Shown here: in pieces, positions 47,465 through 58,452 of the stretch
How positions within the stretch are numbered: position 1 is the first letter of the stretch
How the letters are laid out: each line of letters begins with the position of its first letter
NCBI RefSeq assembly: GCF_020009625.1
Contig: NZ_JAIHLP010000002.1
Location: 3,410,001 to 3,474,000, forward strand
Source: Leifsonia poae
Lineage (GTDB): Bacteria > Actinomycetota > Actinomycetes > Actinomycetales > Microbacteriaceae
DNA length: 64,000 bases
Reading direction: 5' to 3'
Notes under the pieces: model-generated
What the model was told of the DNA's origin: nothing
Databases searched by the model: none
Seen by the model: the letters and a program-made list of their open reading frames with translations, nothing else
Program-made: the position numbers and the translations under genes

Positions 47465-48169
47465 ATGGACATCAACATCATCGGACGAAACCTGGACATC
47501 ACTGATCGCTTCCGTGAATACGCCACCGAGAAGGCCGCGAAGGTCTCTCATCTCGCCGAACGGGCCCTCTCGTTCGAGATCAAGGTGAGCCGTCACAGCG
47601 AGAAATTGGGAGCGCAGAGCGGCAACGACCGTGTCGAGCTCACCCTCGTCGGCCCCAAGGCCGTCGTGCGGGCTGAAGCGACAGGAACCGACAAGTACGC
47701 GGCGTTCGACGTCGCGATCGCAAAGCTGCTCGAACGGGTCCGTCGTGCGAAGGATCGGCGCAAGGTCCACCATGGCCAGCATCGACCGACCTCGCTCCGG
47801 GAGGCGAGCACGGACGGGTTCAGCACGGTCGGACTCGCGGCCGCCCCCGTCGCGGTGCTCGACCAGGTTCGAACGGGGAGCATCCCCGCTGTGTCCGATG
47901 AGGCCGGTGCCGGCCCCGATGCCGAAGACGACTACTGCCCCGTCGTCATCCGCAAGAAGGTCTTCGCCTCCGTGCCGATGACCGTCGATGACGCCCTCTA
48001 CTACATGGAGTTGGTCGGCCACGACTTCTACCTGTTCATCGACAACGAGACCGAACGCCCCAGCGTCGTCTACCGCCGCAAAGGGTGGGACTACGGGGTC
48101 ATCTCGCTCGACGACGAGGCCGACGAACTGCAGGAGGTGGCGACGGCGAGTCGCAAACTCGGTAGCTGA
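47465..48169 (+). CDS. hpf: Long-form hibernation promoting factor (ribosome-associated)
   Basis: A 234-residue long HPF that dimerises 70S ribosomes into 100S particles under stress. Residues 1-100 form the S30AE domain (MDINIIGRNLDITDRFREYA, ERVRRAKDRRKVHHG). After a linker, the dimerisation domain PVVIRKKVFASVPMTVDDAL and ETERPSVVYRRKGWDYGVI closes the protein. GGAGGT is 8 nt before ATG 47465. Confidence 0.95.
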   Translation: MDINIIGRNLDITDRFREYATEKAAKVSHLAERALSFEIKVSRHSEKLGAQSGNDRVELTLVGPKAVVRAEATGTDKYAAFDVAIAKLLERVRRAKDRRKVHHGQHRPTSLREASTDGFSTVGLAAAPVAVLDQVRTGSIPAVSDEAGAGPDAEDDYCPVVIRKKVFASVPMTVDDALYYMELVGHDFYLFIDNETERPSVVYRRKGWDYGVISLDDEADELQEVATASRKLGS

Positions 48170-48192
48170 GCCCGCTCAGCCCCGTGAAGCCG

Positions 48193-48231
48193 CGCCGATG
48201 GATGCCGCCCAGGCGGCGGCGTCCATCGGCG
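48193..48231 (+). terminator. Terminator hairpin between hpf and secA
   Basis: CGCCGATGGATGCCGCC (48193-48209) pairs with GGCGGCGTCCATCGGCG (48215-48231), a 17-bp stem with one G-U pair and a 5-nt loop, 24 nt after the hpf stop. TTCTG follows. Separates hpf from secA transcription. The rest of the 211-bp gap shows no gene and no clear promoter. Confidence 0.65.
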
Positions 48232-48380
48232 TTCTGCCGTTCCAGCCTCCGCTTCCGGCCGATGACGGAGGCCGCGGACAGGACCGCTGCTCTCAGGAAA
48301 GCACCTGGCGAACCCACTAGCATTGGGAGAGTTTCGACACGGGCGATCGTCGCCTGATACAGAGCAAGTGGAGTGCATAG

Positions 48381-51188
<2,808 letters not shown>

Positions 51189-51298
51189 TCCCCGCCTGAT
51201 CCGTGTGGCCGTTCCTTCGGGGGCGGCCACACGGCGTTTCCGCGCCGATCGAACTTTCGGACGATGCCCGCCGACGGCGTGCTTGGGAGGCTGGAGGC

Positions 51299-51736
51299 AT
51301 GAAAATGTCCTTCTCTGCTTCCCTCGTGTACCTGGTCCTTGGTGTCGGCTCCGGCCTGTTCTACCGTGAGTTCACGAAAGCGCACGACTTCACCGACGGC
51401 GCGAGCACGCAGCTCAGCGTCGTGCACACCCACCTGCTCACGCTGGGTTTCATCGTGTTCCTGATCGTCCTCATCCTGGACAAGCTCTTCGATCTGAGTT
51501 CGACTGGGCTCTTCTCGTGGTTCTTCTGGATCTACAACGCCGGCCTCGTGCTGACGGCCGGGATGATGACCGTGCACGGCTCGCTGACGGTGCTCGGCGA
51601 GAAGACCGTGTCTCCGGCGATCTCCGGTATCGCGGGGATGGGGCACATCCTGTTGACCATCGCTTTGATCGTGCTGATGGTGGCTCTCGGACGTCGTGTG
51701 CTCGCGCGCGCCCCGAAATCGGTCGACGCGGCCTAG
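51299..51736 (+). CDS. DUF2871 family small membrane protein
   Basis: A 145-residue protein with four helices: SASLVYLVLGVGSGLFYREF, VHTHLLTLGFIVFLIVLILD, WIYNAGLVLTAGMMTVHG and MGHILLTIALIVLMVALGRR. His residues at helix ends (HTHLL, VHG, GHILL) could bind heme or metal. GGGAGGCTGGAGGC precedes ATG 51299. It follows secA by 110 bp. Function unknown. Confidence 0.8.
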   Translation: MKMSFSASLVYLVLGVGSGLFYREFTKAHDFTDGASTQLSVVHTHLLTLGFIVFLIVLILDKLFDLSSTGLFSWFFWIYNAGLVLTAGMMTVHGSLTVLGEKTVSPAISGIAGMGHILLTIALIVLMVALGRRVLARAPKSVDAA

Positions 51737-51768
51737 CTGGATGCCGGCACCACCGAGGGCAACGTCGT

Positions 51769-51921
51769 CTGGACGGTGCCCTCACCTCGGACCAGGTCTC
51801 GGCCGTGGCGCACGAGCTCGCCCGGGCGCTCGAGGCCGACCACCCGGCCGAAGTGATCTCCTGCATGCAGAAAGCGCGCCGAGTCGGCACGGTATTCATC
51901 GACTGGTCGCGGAACAATGGT
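51769..51921 (+). pseudogene. Remnant of a LigD-type NHEJ polymerase domain
   Basis: About 51 codons read LDGALTSDQVSAVAHELAR, LEADHPAEVISCMQKARR and VGTVFIDWSRNNG. This is the stretch of LigD primase-polymerase domains that follows GGKGLHLY (family pattern: hExxKxxRxGkVFiDWsqNn). Both ends run into unrelated sequence. Neither the upstream nucleotide-binding motif nor the downstream APYSLRG is present. Third positions are nearly all G or C in this frame, so it was once coding. It begins 33 bp after the DUF2871 stop. Confidence 0.65.
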
Positions 51922-52091
51922 CTCGAGCACGTCGAGAATCTCTTCTGCGGTCGAGGTTCGGTTCAAGCCGAGCTCATTTAGATCCACGTCGGATCCAGAG
52001 ACTGATGCTCGTAGCTACGTCCTCTACGCCGAGTTGCCCTGGGCCGGGGGAGAGCGGTTCCTCGCTCAGCTGGCCGGCGACGACCCAAACG

Positions 52092-52131
52092 CTCGCTAGC
52101 GTCGACCCCGGGCGAGGTCGACGCTAGCGAG
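52092..52131. terminator. 16-bp bidirectional hairpin between relic gene ends
   Basis: CTCGCTAGCGTCGACC (52092-52107) pairs perfectly with GGTCGACGCTAGCGAG (52116-52131), with an 8-nt loop. A plus-strand frame (…GDDPNAR) stops inside the left arm, and minus-strand frames stop just beside or inside the right arm. It looks like the surviving terminator of two now degraded convergent genes. Confidence 0.55.
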
Positions 52132-52133
52132 AA

Positions 52134-52402
52134 TTACAGCCTCGCTCCAATCCGATGTACACGAATGCGGACGCTGCGGCGCCGATGTGGAAGGGGAGCA
52201 TCGGCGGGCTCCTTGGCCGGAGTGGGAGCCCCGGAAATATGCGCCCCTCGGTACACGCTGACCGCTACCTTCGCGAGGCACGTACCAGGTTCCCGAGGGG
52301 CCGGTGCAGGACACTCGTGTCTTGGCGATAACGCCCCCGTTACCGGTGGAGTAGTGCGGATTGCCAGTTTTGCCCTGACAGGTGTAGGTCGCGGCGGCCG
52401 CA
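52134..52402 (-). pseudogene. Possible relic of a small secreted protein (multi-frame)
   Basis: Minus-strand sequence at 52300-52401 reads TYTCQGKTGNPHYSTGNGG then VIAKTRVSCTG, protein-like with two Cys as in small actinobacterial secreted proteins. Further on, sense seems to move to other frames (KVAVSVYRGAHISG, and a hydrophobic end LPFHIGAAASAFVYIGLERG). No single open frame contains all three. Either a decayed gene or chance; identity is not established. Confidence 0.3.
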
Positions 52403-52438
52403 TATGAGAAGCGCTAGCACACTTTCGAACGAATCTCA

Positions 52439-52732
52439 TTCGCCATCACCCGCGACCCCGAACGGATGGAGTCCGAACTTCTCGGTCTCGCCTATCCGGC
52501 ATCGAAATCGGCTGTCTCGATGCTGATCTCGCAGTATGCGAAGGCATTGCCGGGCGTGAGGGTGAATGTGGTCGATCCCGGATACACGGCCACTGACCTC
52601 AATGGCCGGCGAGGCACGCAGACCGTCGGTGAGGGGGCCGAGGCGATCGTGCGGATGGCTGATCTCGGCGGTGCCACCGCGGACGGACCCACCGGAACTT
52701 TCACCGATCGCGCCGGCTCGGTTCCGTGGTGA
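52439..52732 (+). pseudogene. C-terminal remnant of a short-chain dehydrogenase/reductase
   Basis: From codon TTC 52439 the frame reads FAITRDPERMESELLG, then LAYPASKSAVSMLISQYAKA and VRVNVVDPGYTATDLNG, ending at TGA 52732. YPASK is the SDR catalytic Tyr/Lys motif, and VDPGYTATDLN the following loop. The cofactor-binding N-terminal half (TGxxxGxG) is missing, and a stop lies in frame shortly upstream. Truncated at its 5' end, so inactive. Confidence 0.75.
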
Positions 52733-52738
52733 GGCGAA

Positions 52739-53191
52739 TCAGAGAACCGTGATCGCACTGGCGCGCCAGCGGCCGTGCATGCCCTCCAACCGGATGGCGA
52801 CGGCGCGCGAGCGCATCGGCTGATGCGCCATGACCACGGCCTCCACCACGCCGCTGCACGGCTCGGTCACGCGGGGTTCGCCGACGGTCAGCCGAGGGCG
52901 TCTCGCCTGTTCACCGGTGACAGCCCGCGAGCGCGCCGCGATCGTGACCCGCCGGAGCAGGTTCAGGAAGACCCCGTCGTCGACCCACCGGGCGACCTGG
53001 TCAAGTTCTCGAACGCCCGCGAGGATCTCGATCACGCACCGGGTGAGGTTGACCAGGAGGGGCGCCGGATCGGGAAGGGAGGCGGTGTCGATGGCCGGTC
53101 TGGCGAAATCGGCGACCGGACGTGTCTTCGTCTTCGCACCGGACGGCGTCTCCGGCGTCGTGCGAAAGTCGTAGTCGAATGCTGTGTTCAC
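52739..53191 (-). CDS. Rv3235-family (DUF6459-like) protein
   Basis: A 150-residue protein: a disordered N-terminus (TPETPSGAKTKTRPVADFAR), then a compact domain LLVNLTRCVIEILAGVRELD, QVARWVDDGVFLNLLRRVTI and VVEAVVMAHQPMRSRAVAIR. This matches the small Rv3235-type proteins found between secA and pdtaS in actinobacteria. GTG 53191 has GAGGGG upstream. Function unknown. Confidence 0.8.
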   Translation of the reverse strand: MNTAFDYDFRTTPETPSGAKTKTRPVADFARPAIDTASLPDPAPLLVNLTRCVIEILAGVRELDQVARWVDDGVFLNLLRRVTIAARSRAVTGEQARRPRLTVGEPRVTEPCSGVVEAVVMAHQPMRSRAVAIRLEGMHGRWRASAITVL

Positions 53192-53365
53192 GGTGGTTCC
53201 CCTCGGTGTGTCTGTCGCGGTCGCGACGGTTCGGCGCGGAGTCCGATGAGCCCCGCCCCGCTTCTGTCGGCCGCCGCGTGGATGTAACTCAATCAGGGGG
53301 TGAGCGGAGAGTCCAGGGCACCAACGCCGTGTGGATAACTTCCGTCATGCATTGTGAAATCTGCC

Positions 53366-53371
53366 TAGACT
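53366..53371 (+). promoter_or_regulatory. -10 element for pdtaS (leaderless candidate)
   Basis: TAGACT ends 7 nt before GTG 53379 and no ribosome site is present, consistent with transcription starting at the initiation codon. No convincing -35. Confidence 0.35.
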
Positions 53372-53378
53372 AGATGCC

Positions 53379-54872
53379 GTGTCGACGCTCAGTGATCTCG
53401 TGCTTGCCCAGGGCCTTTCTTCCGAAGCCGATGTCGAATGGCTCCACGGGCTCGTCGGGGATTGGCAGCTATTGGCCGACCTCGCCTTCGCCGACATCGT
53501 GCTCTGGGTCCCGACCGCCGACGACAGCTTCGTCGCCGTCGCGCACGCCCGTCCGTCGAGCGCAGCGACGCTCTTCTATCGAGACTTCGTCGGCCAGCGC
53601 ATCAAGGCGGAGTGGCAGCGACAGGTCACCGAGGCGTACGAGACGAAGCAGATCATCGACACCTCCGCCCCGGATTGGTTCGAGGAGACGCCGACGCGGG
53701 TGCGCGCTGTGCCGGTCATCCGCCGCCTCGCGGTGAACTCCCCGCTGACCGCCGATCTGCCGGTCGCCGTGATCACACGCCACACCAATCTGAGCGAGGC
53801 GCGCACGCCGGGTCGCCAGGAGCTCACCTTCAACGATTGCGCCAACGATCTGTTCACCATGATCGCCTCCGGCGACTTCCCCGATCTCGGCGCACCCACG
53901 GGGCCGCGTCGGGGGGCGCCCAGGGCCTCAGACGGGCTGATCCGGCTCGATGTCGACGGGATCACCACCTTCGCCAGCCCCAACGCACTGTCGGCCTTCA
54001 ATCGCATGGGGTTCACCGACGAGCTCGAGGGGGAGTCCCTTGCCTCGGTCACGACCCGTCTGCTCACCAGTCGGATGACCGTCGACGAGTCCTTGCCCCT
54101 CATCGTGACCGGCCGGGCCCCGTGGCGCACCGACATCGAGGCTCGCGGGGTGACGGTGTCTCTCCGGGCGATTCCCATCCGCAATCATGGCGAGCGGGTG
54201 GGCGCGATCGTCCTCTGCCGCGACGTGAGCGAGTTGCGGCACCAGGAACGCGAACTGATCACCAAAGACGCCACCATCCGCGAGATCCACCACCGGGTGA
54301 AGAACAACCTGCAGACGGTCGCTTCGCTGCTGCGCATCCAGGCCCGCCGCACCCATTCGGAGGAGGCCAGGGAGGCGCTCAGCCAGGCGATGCGGCGTGT
54401 GGCGGCGATCGCCGTCGTGCACGACACGCTCTCCACGGGGCTCGCGCAGATCGTCGACTTCGATGACGTCTTCGATCGCGTGCTCCTGCTCGTGGCCGAG
54501 GTGGCGTCCAGTCACAACACGACCGTCCACCCCAAGTCGTCCGGAAGCTTCGGCTCACTTCCGAGCGAGTACGCGACGCCCCTCGCCCTGGCTCTCACCG
54601 AGTTGGTCACGAACGCGGTCGAGCACGGTCTGGCGGGTCGCGAAGGTCAGGTGGAGATTATCGCCAATCGGTCGGCCGAGTCGCTCACCGTCAAGGTGGT
54701 GGACAACGGATCCGGGCTGCCGGAGGGCAAAGTCGGCAGCGGTCTCGGCACCCAGATCGTCCGCACCCTCATCCAGGGCGAACTCGGCGGAACGATCGAC
54801 TGGCACACGATGATGGGCCAGGGCACCGAGGTGACCATCGAGATCCCGCTGCGGTATCTCACCAAAGAGTGA
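53379..54872 (+). CDS. pdtaS: Sensor histidine kinase PdtaS
   Basis: A 497-residue soluble HWE/HisKA_2-type kinase. An N-terminal GAF domain (about 1-165) and a PAS domain (about 185-285) precede the phospho-acceptor segment REIHHRVKNNLQTVASLLRI with His304/305. The HATPase domain follows (ALTELVTNAVEHG, DNGSGLP, GSGLGTQIV). In mycobacteria PdtaS signals to the RNA-binding regulator PdtaR; that partner is not in this window. Convergent with whiB1. Confidence 0.93.
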   Translation: MSTLSDLVLAQGLSSEADVEWLHGLVGDWQLLADLAFADIVLWVPTADDSFVAVAHARPSSAATLFYRDFVGQRIKAEWQRQVTEAYETKQIIDTSAPDWFEETPTRVRAVPVIRRLAVNSPLTADLPVAVITRHTNLSEARTPGRQELTFNDCANDLFTMIASGDFPDLGAPTGPRRGAPRASDGLIRLDVDGITTFASPNALSAFNRMGFTDELEGESLASVTTRLLTSRMTVDESLPLIVTGRAPWRTDIEARGVTVSLRAIPIRNHGERVGAIVLCRDVSELRHQERELITKDATIREIHHRVKNNLQTVASLLRIQARRTHSEEAREALSQAMRRVAAIAVVHDTLSTGLAQIVDFDDVFDRVLLLVAEVASSHNTTVHPKSSGSFGSLPSEYATPLALALTELVTNAVEHGLAGREGQVEIIANRSAESLTVKVVDNGSGLPEGKVGSGLGTQIVRTLIQGELGGTIDWHTMMGQGTEVTIEIPLRYLTKE

Positions 54873-54923
54873 GCCGAACCGTCCCGTCGGGGCGACAGGA
54901 ACCGGCCGTGGGCGCGCAAAACG

Positions 54924-54970
54924 TCCTCCGCCCTTCCTCATCCGCTAGGTGTGCGAGGAAGGGCGGAGGA
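54924..54970. terminator. Bidirectional terminator between pdtaS and whiB1
   Basis: TCCTCCGCCCTTCCTC (54924-54939) pairs perfectly with GAGGAAGGGCGGAGGA (54955-54970): a 16-bp stem with a 15-nt loop. On the minus strand it lies 30 nt after the whiB1 stop and is followed by CGTTTTG, so it is best as the whiB1 terminator; it can serve pdtaS as well. Confidence 0.7.
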
Positions 54971-54999
54971 TACGGCGCTGGCGCCGGGGGTTATGCCGG

Positions 55000-55248
55000 C
55001 TAGGAAGCGCGGCGTGCGCGAGCGGCGCGACGCTTGAGGGCGCGACGCTCGTCTTCGGAGAGGCCTCCCCAGACACCGGAGTCCTGACCGGTCTCGAGGG
55101 CGTATTGCAGGCAGATCTCGGTAACGGTGCAACGAGCGCACACGGCCTTCGCCTTGTCGATCTGGTCGACGGCGGGCCCGGTGTTGCCGACAGGGAAGAA
55201 CAGTTCGGGGTCCGCGGTGAGGCAGGCAGCTTTGTCGCGCCAGTCCAT
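55000..55248 (-). CDS. whiB1: WhiB-family Fe-S regulator, WhiB1-like
   Basis: An 82-residue [4Fe-4S] regulator with Cys9, Cys37, Cys40 and Cys46, the same spacing as M. tuberculosis WhiB1. GVWGGLSEDERRALKRRAAR gives the G(V/I)WGG turn and basic DNA-binding helix. WhiB1 is an essential NO-responsive partner of SigA. AAAGGAG lies 8 nt before ATG 55248, which fixes the start. It is next to pdtaS, as in mycobacteria (Rv3219/Rv3220c). Confidence 0.95.
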   Translation of the reverse strand: MDWRDKAACLTADPELFFPVGNTGPAVDQIDKAKAVCARCTVTEICLQYALETGQDSGVWGGLSEDERRALKRRAARARRAS

Positions 55249-55588
55249 TGAGAGTGCTCCTTTAGTGCTGATTGCATGGCCGATCGGCCTAGAATGCGTG
55301 GTAAGCAGCCGAGTTACAGGGTGCAAAGATCCGTGGGGATGAACCTGCCCACGACCCTGTGAGCGCTAACTCGACCTCAAATATGCTCCCATAGGGCCTA
55401 CGTCTAATCAATAGGTTTGTATGGGAAATTGCTCAGTGTTTTCCTGCGTTTTCCACTTTCGGTCTGTTCGTGTAACACCGCGGGAGTATGCTCCCGCCTT
55501 CGCAGCGGACGCGCACCCGGTTCACGGGCGTGCCCGGTATCGTGGTCTCCGCGCTCCTGCACAACGCTACGAACACGAGTCGACACCC
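55249..55588. other. 340-bp intergenic region between whiB1 and a membrane-protein gene
   Basis: No gene is visible. It is more AT-rich than its surroundings. It holds the whiB1 promoter candidate, and at 55480-55497 a short inverted repeat (GCGGGAG, loop TATG, CTCCCGC) that could regulate the plus-strand gene at 55589. Confidence 0.5.
55298..55326 (-). promoter_or_regulatory. Promoter candidate for whiB1
   Basis: On the minus strand, TTGCAC (55321-55326) and TACCAC (55298-55303) are separated by 17 bp. Transcription would start about 40 nt before ATG 55248. The -35 is good; the -10 lacks the final T. Confidence 0.4.
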
Positions 55589-56044
55589 ATGAATGAATCC
55601 ATTCCGCCCGCCGCTGGACCGGAAAGCCACCGCGAAGCGAACGCTCGGGTCCACCGCCCGCCACTGCTGATCGCCCTGGTCGTGGTGCTCTTCATCGAGG
55701 CTCTCGGCGTGATCGGCGTAACGGTCTGGCTGCTCGTCGAGCTCCTCACAGTGGAGCCGGTGTCGTATCCGGGCGCCGTCGCCATCGTCGTGCTCGTCGC
55801 GATCGCCGCCGCGTGGGTGGTCGCCACCGCGATCGGCGCACTGCAGGCAGGCAGCTGGGCGCGCGCGTCGACGGTGACCATCCAGATCCTCCTGATCGCA
55901 GTGGCCGTCGGCAGCTTCCAGGGGTTCTATGCGCGTCCCGACCTCGGTTGGGCACTGCTCGTGCCGGCGCTCGTCGGGATCGTCCTGGCACTGACTCCGC
56001 AGGTGATCAAGGCGACGTCCCGCAACACATCGCAACACGAATAG
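55589..56044 (+). CDS. Small integral membrane protein
   Basis: A 151-residue protein with four helices: LLIALVVVLFIEALGVIGVT, AVAIVVLVAIAAAWVVATAIG, ASTVTIQILLIAVAVGSF and WALLVPALVGIVLALTPQ. The short N-terminus is polar. No recognised motif. ATG 55589 lacks a good ribosome site. Found near whiB1 in this family of bacteria; function unknown. Confidence 0.75.
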   Translation: MNESIPPAAGPESHREANARVHRPPLLIALVVVLFIEALGVIGVTVWLLVELLTVEPVSYPGAVAIVVLVAIAAAWVVATAIGALQAGSWARASTVTIQILLIAVAVGSFQGFYARPDLGWALLVPALVGIVLALTPQVIKATSRNTSQHE

Positions 56045-56080
56045 GGAGAATGCGGGAACAGGAACGAAACTCGGAGTGTT

Positions 56081-56830
56081 ATGCCCGACATCGTGACTGA
56101 TTCCTCCGCCCCCGCCGCCCCGTCCACCATCACCTCCGCTCTCGCCGGATATCCGGATTGGCGCGCGTGGCGCCTGTCGACCGTGGTGGGCCCCACCGGA
56201 AACCTGAGCCTTGTGGAGACGCGCTGGCTGCAGCCGGGCGATGAGACCACGGTCGATGATGCGCTCGTGGGCCGACCGGAGACGGTCACAGCCACAGAGC
56301 TGCGCCGCACCAACCTCGAGACGGGCGAGCCCGAACGGGGCCTGCGCCTCTGGGATGCGGACTCCCCGGCCATCCGGGCGTTCGAGACCGTCACGGCGTT
56401 CCCGTTCGACCCGGACTGGGTGATCGAGGCCCGGTTCACCCCGGTGGCCGACGATCGGGTTGTTTCGTTCGAGCACATCCGCGACAACGGGGGAACCCGT
56501 GACCTCGTCGTGCCGGGGGACATCACGTTCAGCCGCGACGGCGTCGATTATGTTCTGAGCGCGTTCGACGACGACGGCACCCTGCTTCTCGTCTTCGGCG
56601 ACCCGACGAACGGCGCCGAGGGCGACGACGGAACGTACGCCTCGGGGCGGTTCCTCTTCGTGGCACGCGACGGTGACCGCGCCGTGCTCGACTTCAACCG
56701 CGCATTCGTGCCGCCGTGCGGCTTCTCCGACCAGTACAACTGTCCGCTGCCACCGCGGAACAACCGCTTCACCGTTCCGGTGACCGCCGGCGAGAAGCGG
56801 GTCGTCTACCGCGACGACACCGCCCACTGA
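56081..56830 (+). CDS. DUF1684 family protein
   Basis: A 249-residue soluble protein with the DUF1684 signature in its C-terminal half: ASGRFLFVARDGDRAVLDFN, RAFVPPCGFSDQYNCPLPP and NRFTVPVTAGEKRV. The FxxxPPCxxxxxxxCP segment keeps two Cys. Family function unknown. It precedes the ABC importer operon by 48 bp and might be transcribed with it. Confidence 0.88.
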   Translation: MPDIVTDSSAPAAPSTITSALAGYPDWRAWRLSTVVGPTGNLSLVETRWLQPGDETTVDDALVGRPETVTATELRRTNLETGEPERGLRLWDADSPAIRAFETVTAFPFDPDWVIEARFTPVADDRVVSFEHIRDNGGTRDLVVPGDITFSRDGVDYVLSAFDDDGTLLLVFGDPTNGAEGDDGTYASGRFLFVARDGDRAVLDFNRAFVPPCGFSDQYNCPLPPRNNRFTVPVTAGEKRVVYRDDTAH

Positions 56831-56878
56831 CACTCCTCCCCACCAGCCAACCCCCACCCACAGCACAGGAGAACTCTG

Positions 56879-58378
56879 TTGAGAAAGACCCCCCTCTTCG
56901 CATCGATCGCGATCGGACTCGCTTCGGCCCTCGTCCTCGCCGGGTGCGCGAGCGCCTCGTCGTCCTCCTCGTCCGGGGCGGACGCGAGCATCTCCGTCGG
57001 CTCCCAGAACGAGCCGGTGAACCTCGACAACACGGCCGGCAGCGGCAGCGGTGTGACCGAGGCGTTCAACGGCAACGTCTACGAGGGGCTGTTCAAGCTC
57101 ACCGATGACGGCAAAGTCGAGCCGCTGCTTGCGACGAAGTACACGACGAGCGCCGATGGCCTCACCTACACCTTCACGCTGCGCAAGGGCGTGAAGTTCC
57201 ACTCCGGTTCGGCGCTGACCAGCGCGAACGTCAAGTCGAGCATCGAGCGTGTGACGGCCGACGCCTCGCAGTCGGCCCGCAAGTCGCAGCTCGCGGTGAT
57301 CTCCGGCATCGAGACCCCCGATGCGCAGACCGTGGTCATCACGCTGAAGAACCGTTCGATCTCCCTGCCGTACAACCTCAGCTACGTGTGGATCTACGGC
57401 CCCGGCGTCAAGAACTACAAGACCGCTGAAGACGGAACCGGCCCGTACAAGCTCGGCTCCTGGAAGCGGGGCAGCTCGCTCAGCATCGAGCGCTGGAGCG
57501 GGTACTGGGGACAGCAGGCGAAGAACAAAGAAGTGGTCTTCGACTACTTCACCGACGCCTCTGCCCTGTCGAACGCGCTGCTGACCAACCAGGTCGACAT
57601 CGTCACGAACATCCAGAGCCCGGATGCGCTGGCCCAGCTCAAGAACAGCAAGGACTACACGATCAGCGACGGCAAGTCGACGGTCAAGGAGCTGCTCGCC
57701 TTCAATGACCGCGTCGCCCCCTTCGACAAGGTCGAGGTGCGCAAGGCCGTCTACTCGGCGATCGACACCAAGAAGCTGCTGAACTCCATCTGGGGCGACT
57801 ACGGAACCCTCATCGGCTCGATGGTGCCGCCGAGCGACCCGTGGTACGAGAACCTCACCAAGGTCAACCCGTATGACGTCGATCTCGCGAAGAAGGAGCT
57901 CGCCGAGGCAGGCTACGCCAAGGGCTTCACCTTCACGCTGGACACCCCGACCTACGACCCGCATCCGGCGGTCGCCGAGTTCGTGAAGAGCGAGCTGGCG
58001 AAGGTGGGCATCACCGTGAACATCAACTCGATCTCTGCCGATGAGTGGTACTCGAAGGTGTTCAAGGAGCACAACTTCGCGGCGACTCTCCAGGAGCACG
58101 TGAACGACCGTGACGTCGTCTGGTACGGCAACCCGGACTTCTACTGGGGCTACAACAACCCGCAGGTGACGCAGTGGGTGAACGAGGCCGAGCAGGCGTC
58201 GACCACAGCCGAGCAGACGGCCAAACTGAAGCTCGTCAACGAGCAGATCGCCAAGGACGCCGCCAGCGTGTGGCTGTACCTCACCCCGCAGATCGTGGTC
58301 GCCTCCACCGACCTCTCCGGATACACGGTGAACGGCCTGAACTCCACGTTCTACACGTACGACATCGTCAAGAAGTAG
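56879..58378 (+). CDS. Peptide/nickel-type ABC transporter substrate-binding lipoprotein
   Basis: A 499-residue SBP_bac_5 (cluster C) protein that captures an oligopeptide or similar ligand outside the membrane. Lipobox LAGC with Cys23. SVGSQNEPVNLDNTAGSGSG and YEGLFKLTDDGKVEPLLATK begin the mature domain; LTYTFTLRKGVKFHSGSALT is the family signature. Translation starts at TTG 56879, supported by AGGAG 7 nt upstream. A strong hairpin (58404-58435) follows its stop. Confidence 0.92.
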   Translation: MRKTPLFASIAIGLASALVLAGCASASSSSSSGADASISVGSQNEPVNLDNTAGSGSGVTEAFNGNVYEGLFKLTDDGKVEPLLATKYTTSADGLTYTFTLRKGVKFHSGSALTSANVKSSIERVTADASQSARKSQLAVISGIETPDAQTVVITLKNRSISLPYNLSYVWIYGPGVKNYKTAEDGTGPYKLGSWKRGSSLSIERWSGYWGQQAKNKEVVFDYFTDASALSNALLTNQVDIVTNIQSPDALAQLKNSKDYTISDGKSTVKELLAFNDRVAPFDKVEVRKAVYSAIDTKKLLNSIWGDYGTLIGSMVPPSDPWYENLTKVNPYDVDLAKKELAEAGYAKGFTFTLDTPTYDPHPAVAEFVKSELAKVGITVNINSISADEWYSKVFKEHNFAATLQEHVNDRDVVWYGNPDFYWGYNNPQVTQWVNEAEQASTTAEQTAKLKLVNEQIAKDAASVWLYLTPQIVVASTDLSGYTVNGLNSTFYTYDIVKK

Positions 58379-58403
58379 CGCTCGGCGCGAGAACCCCCGA
58401 GAC

Positions 58404-58435
58404 CGCCGGAGGAGCCCGACCGGGCTCCTCCGGCG
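58404..58435 (+). terminator. Intercistronic hairpin after the substrate-binding protein gene
   Basis: CGCCGGAGGAGCCC (58404-58417) pairs with GGGCTCCTCCGGCG (58422-58435), a 14-bp stem with a GACC tetraloop, followed by TCTATTCT. It lies between the binding protein and the first permease, so it probably attenuates readthrough or stabilises the upstream message. Confidence 0.7.
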
Positions 58436-58452
58436 TCTATTCTGAGAAGGTC

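Noticed and set aside
51733..51987. 84-codon minus-strand frame (MDLNELGLNRTS...)
   Set aside because: Overlaps the LigD-like remnant, which has the better codon pattern and a recognisable family motif on the plus strand.
55433..58099. Open frame of about 888 codons on the minus strand
   Set aside because: Runs across three well-supported plus-strand genes and their gaps; composition is Arg/Gly/Asp-rich, typical of an antisense shadow.
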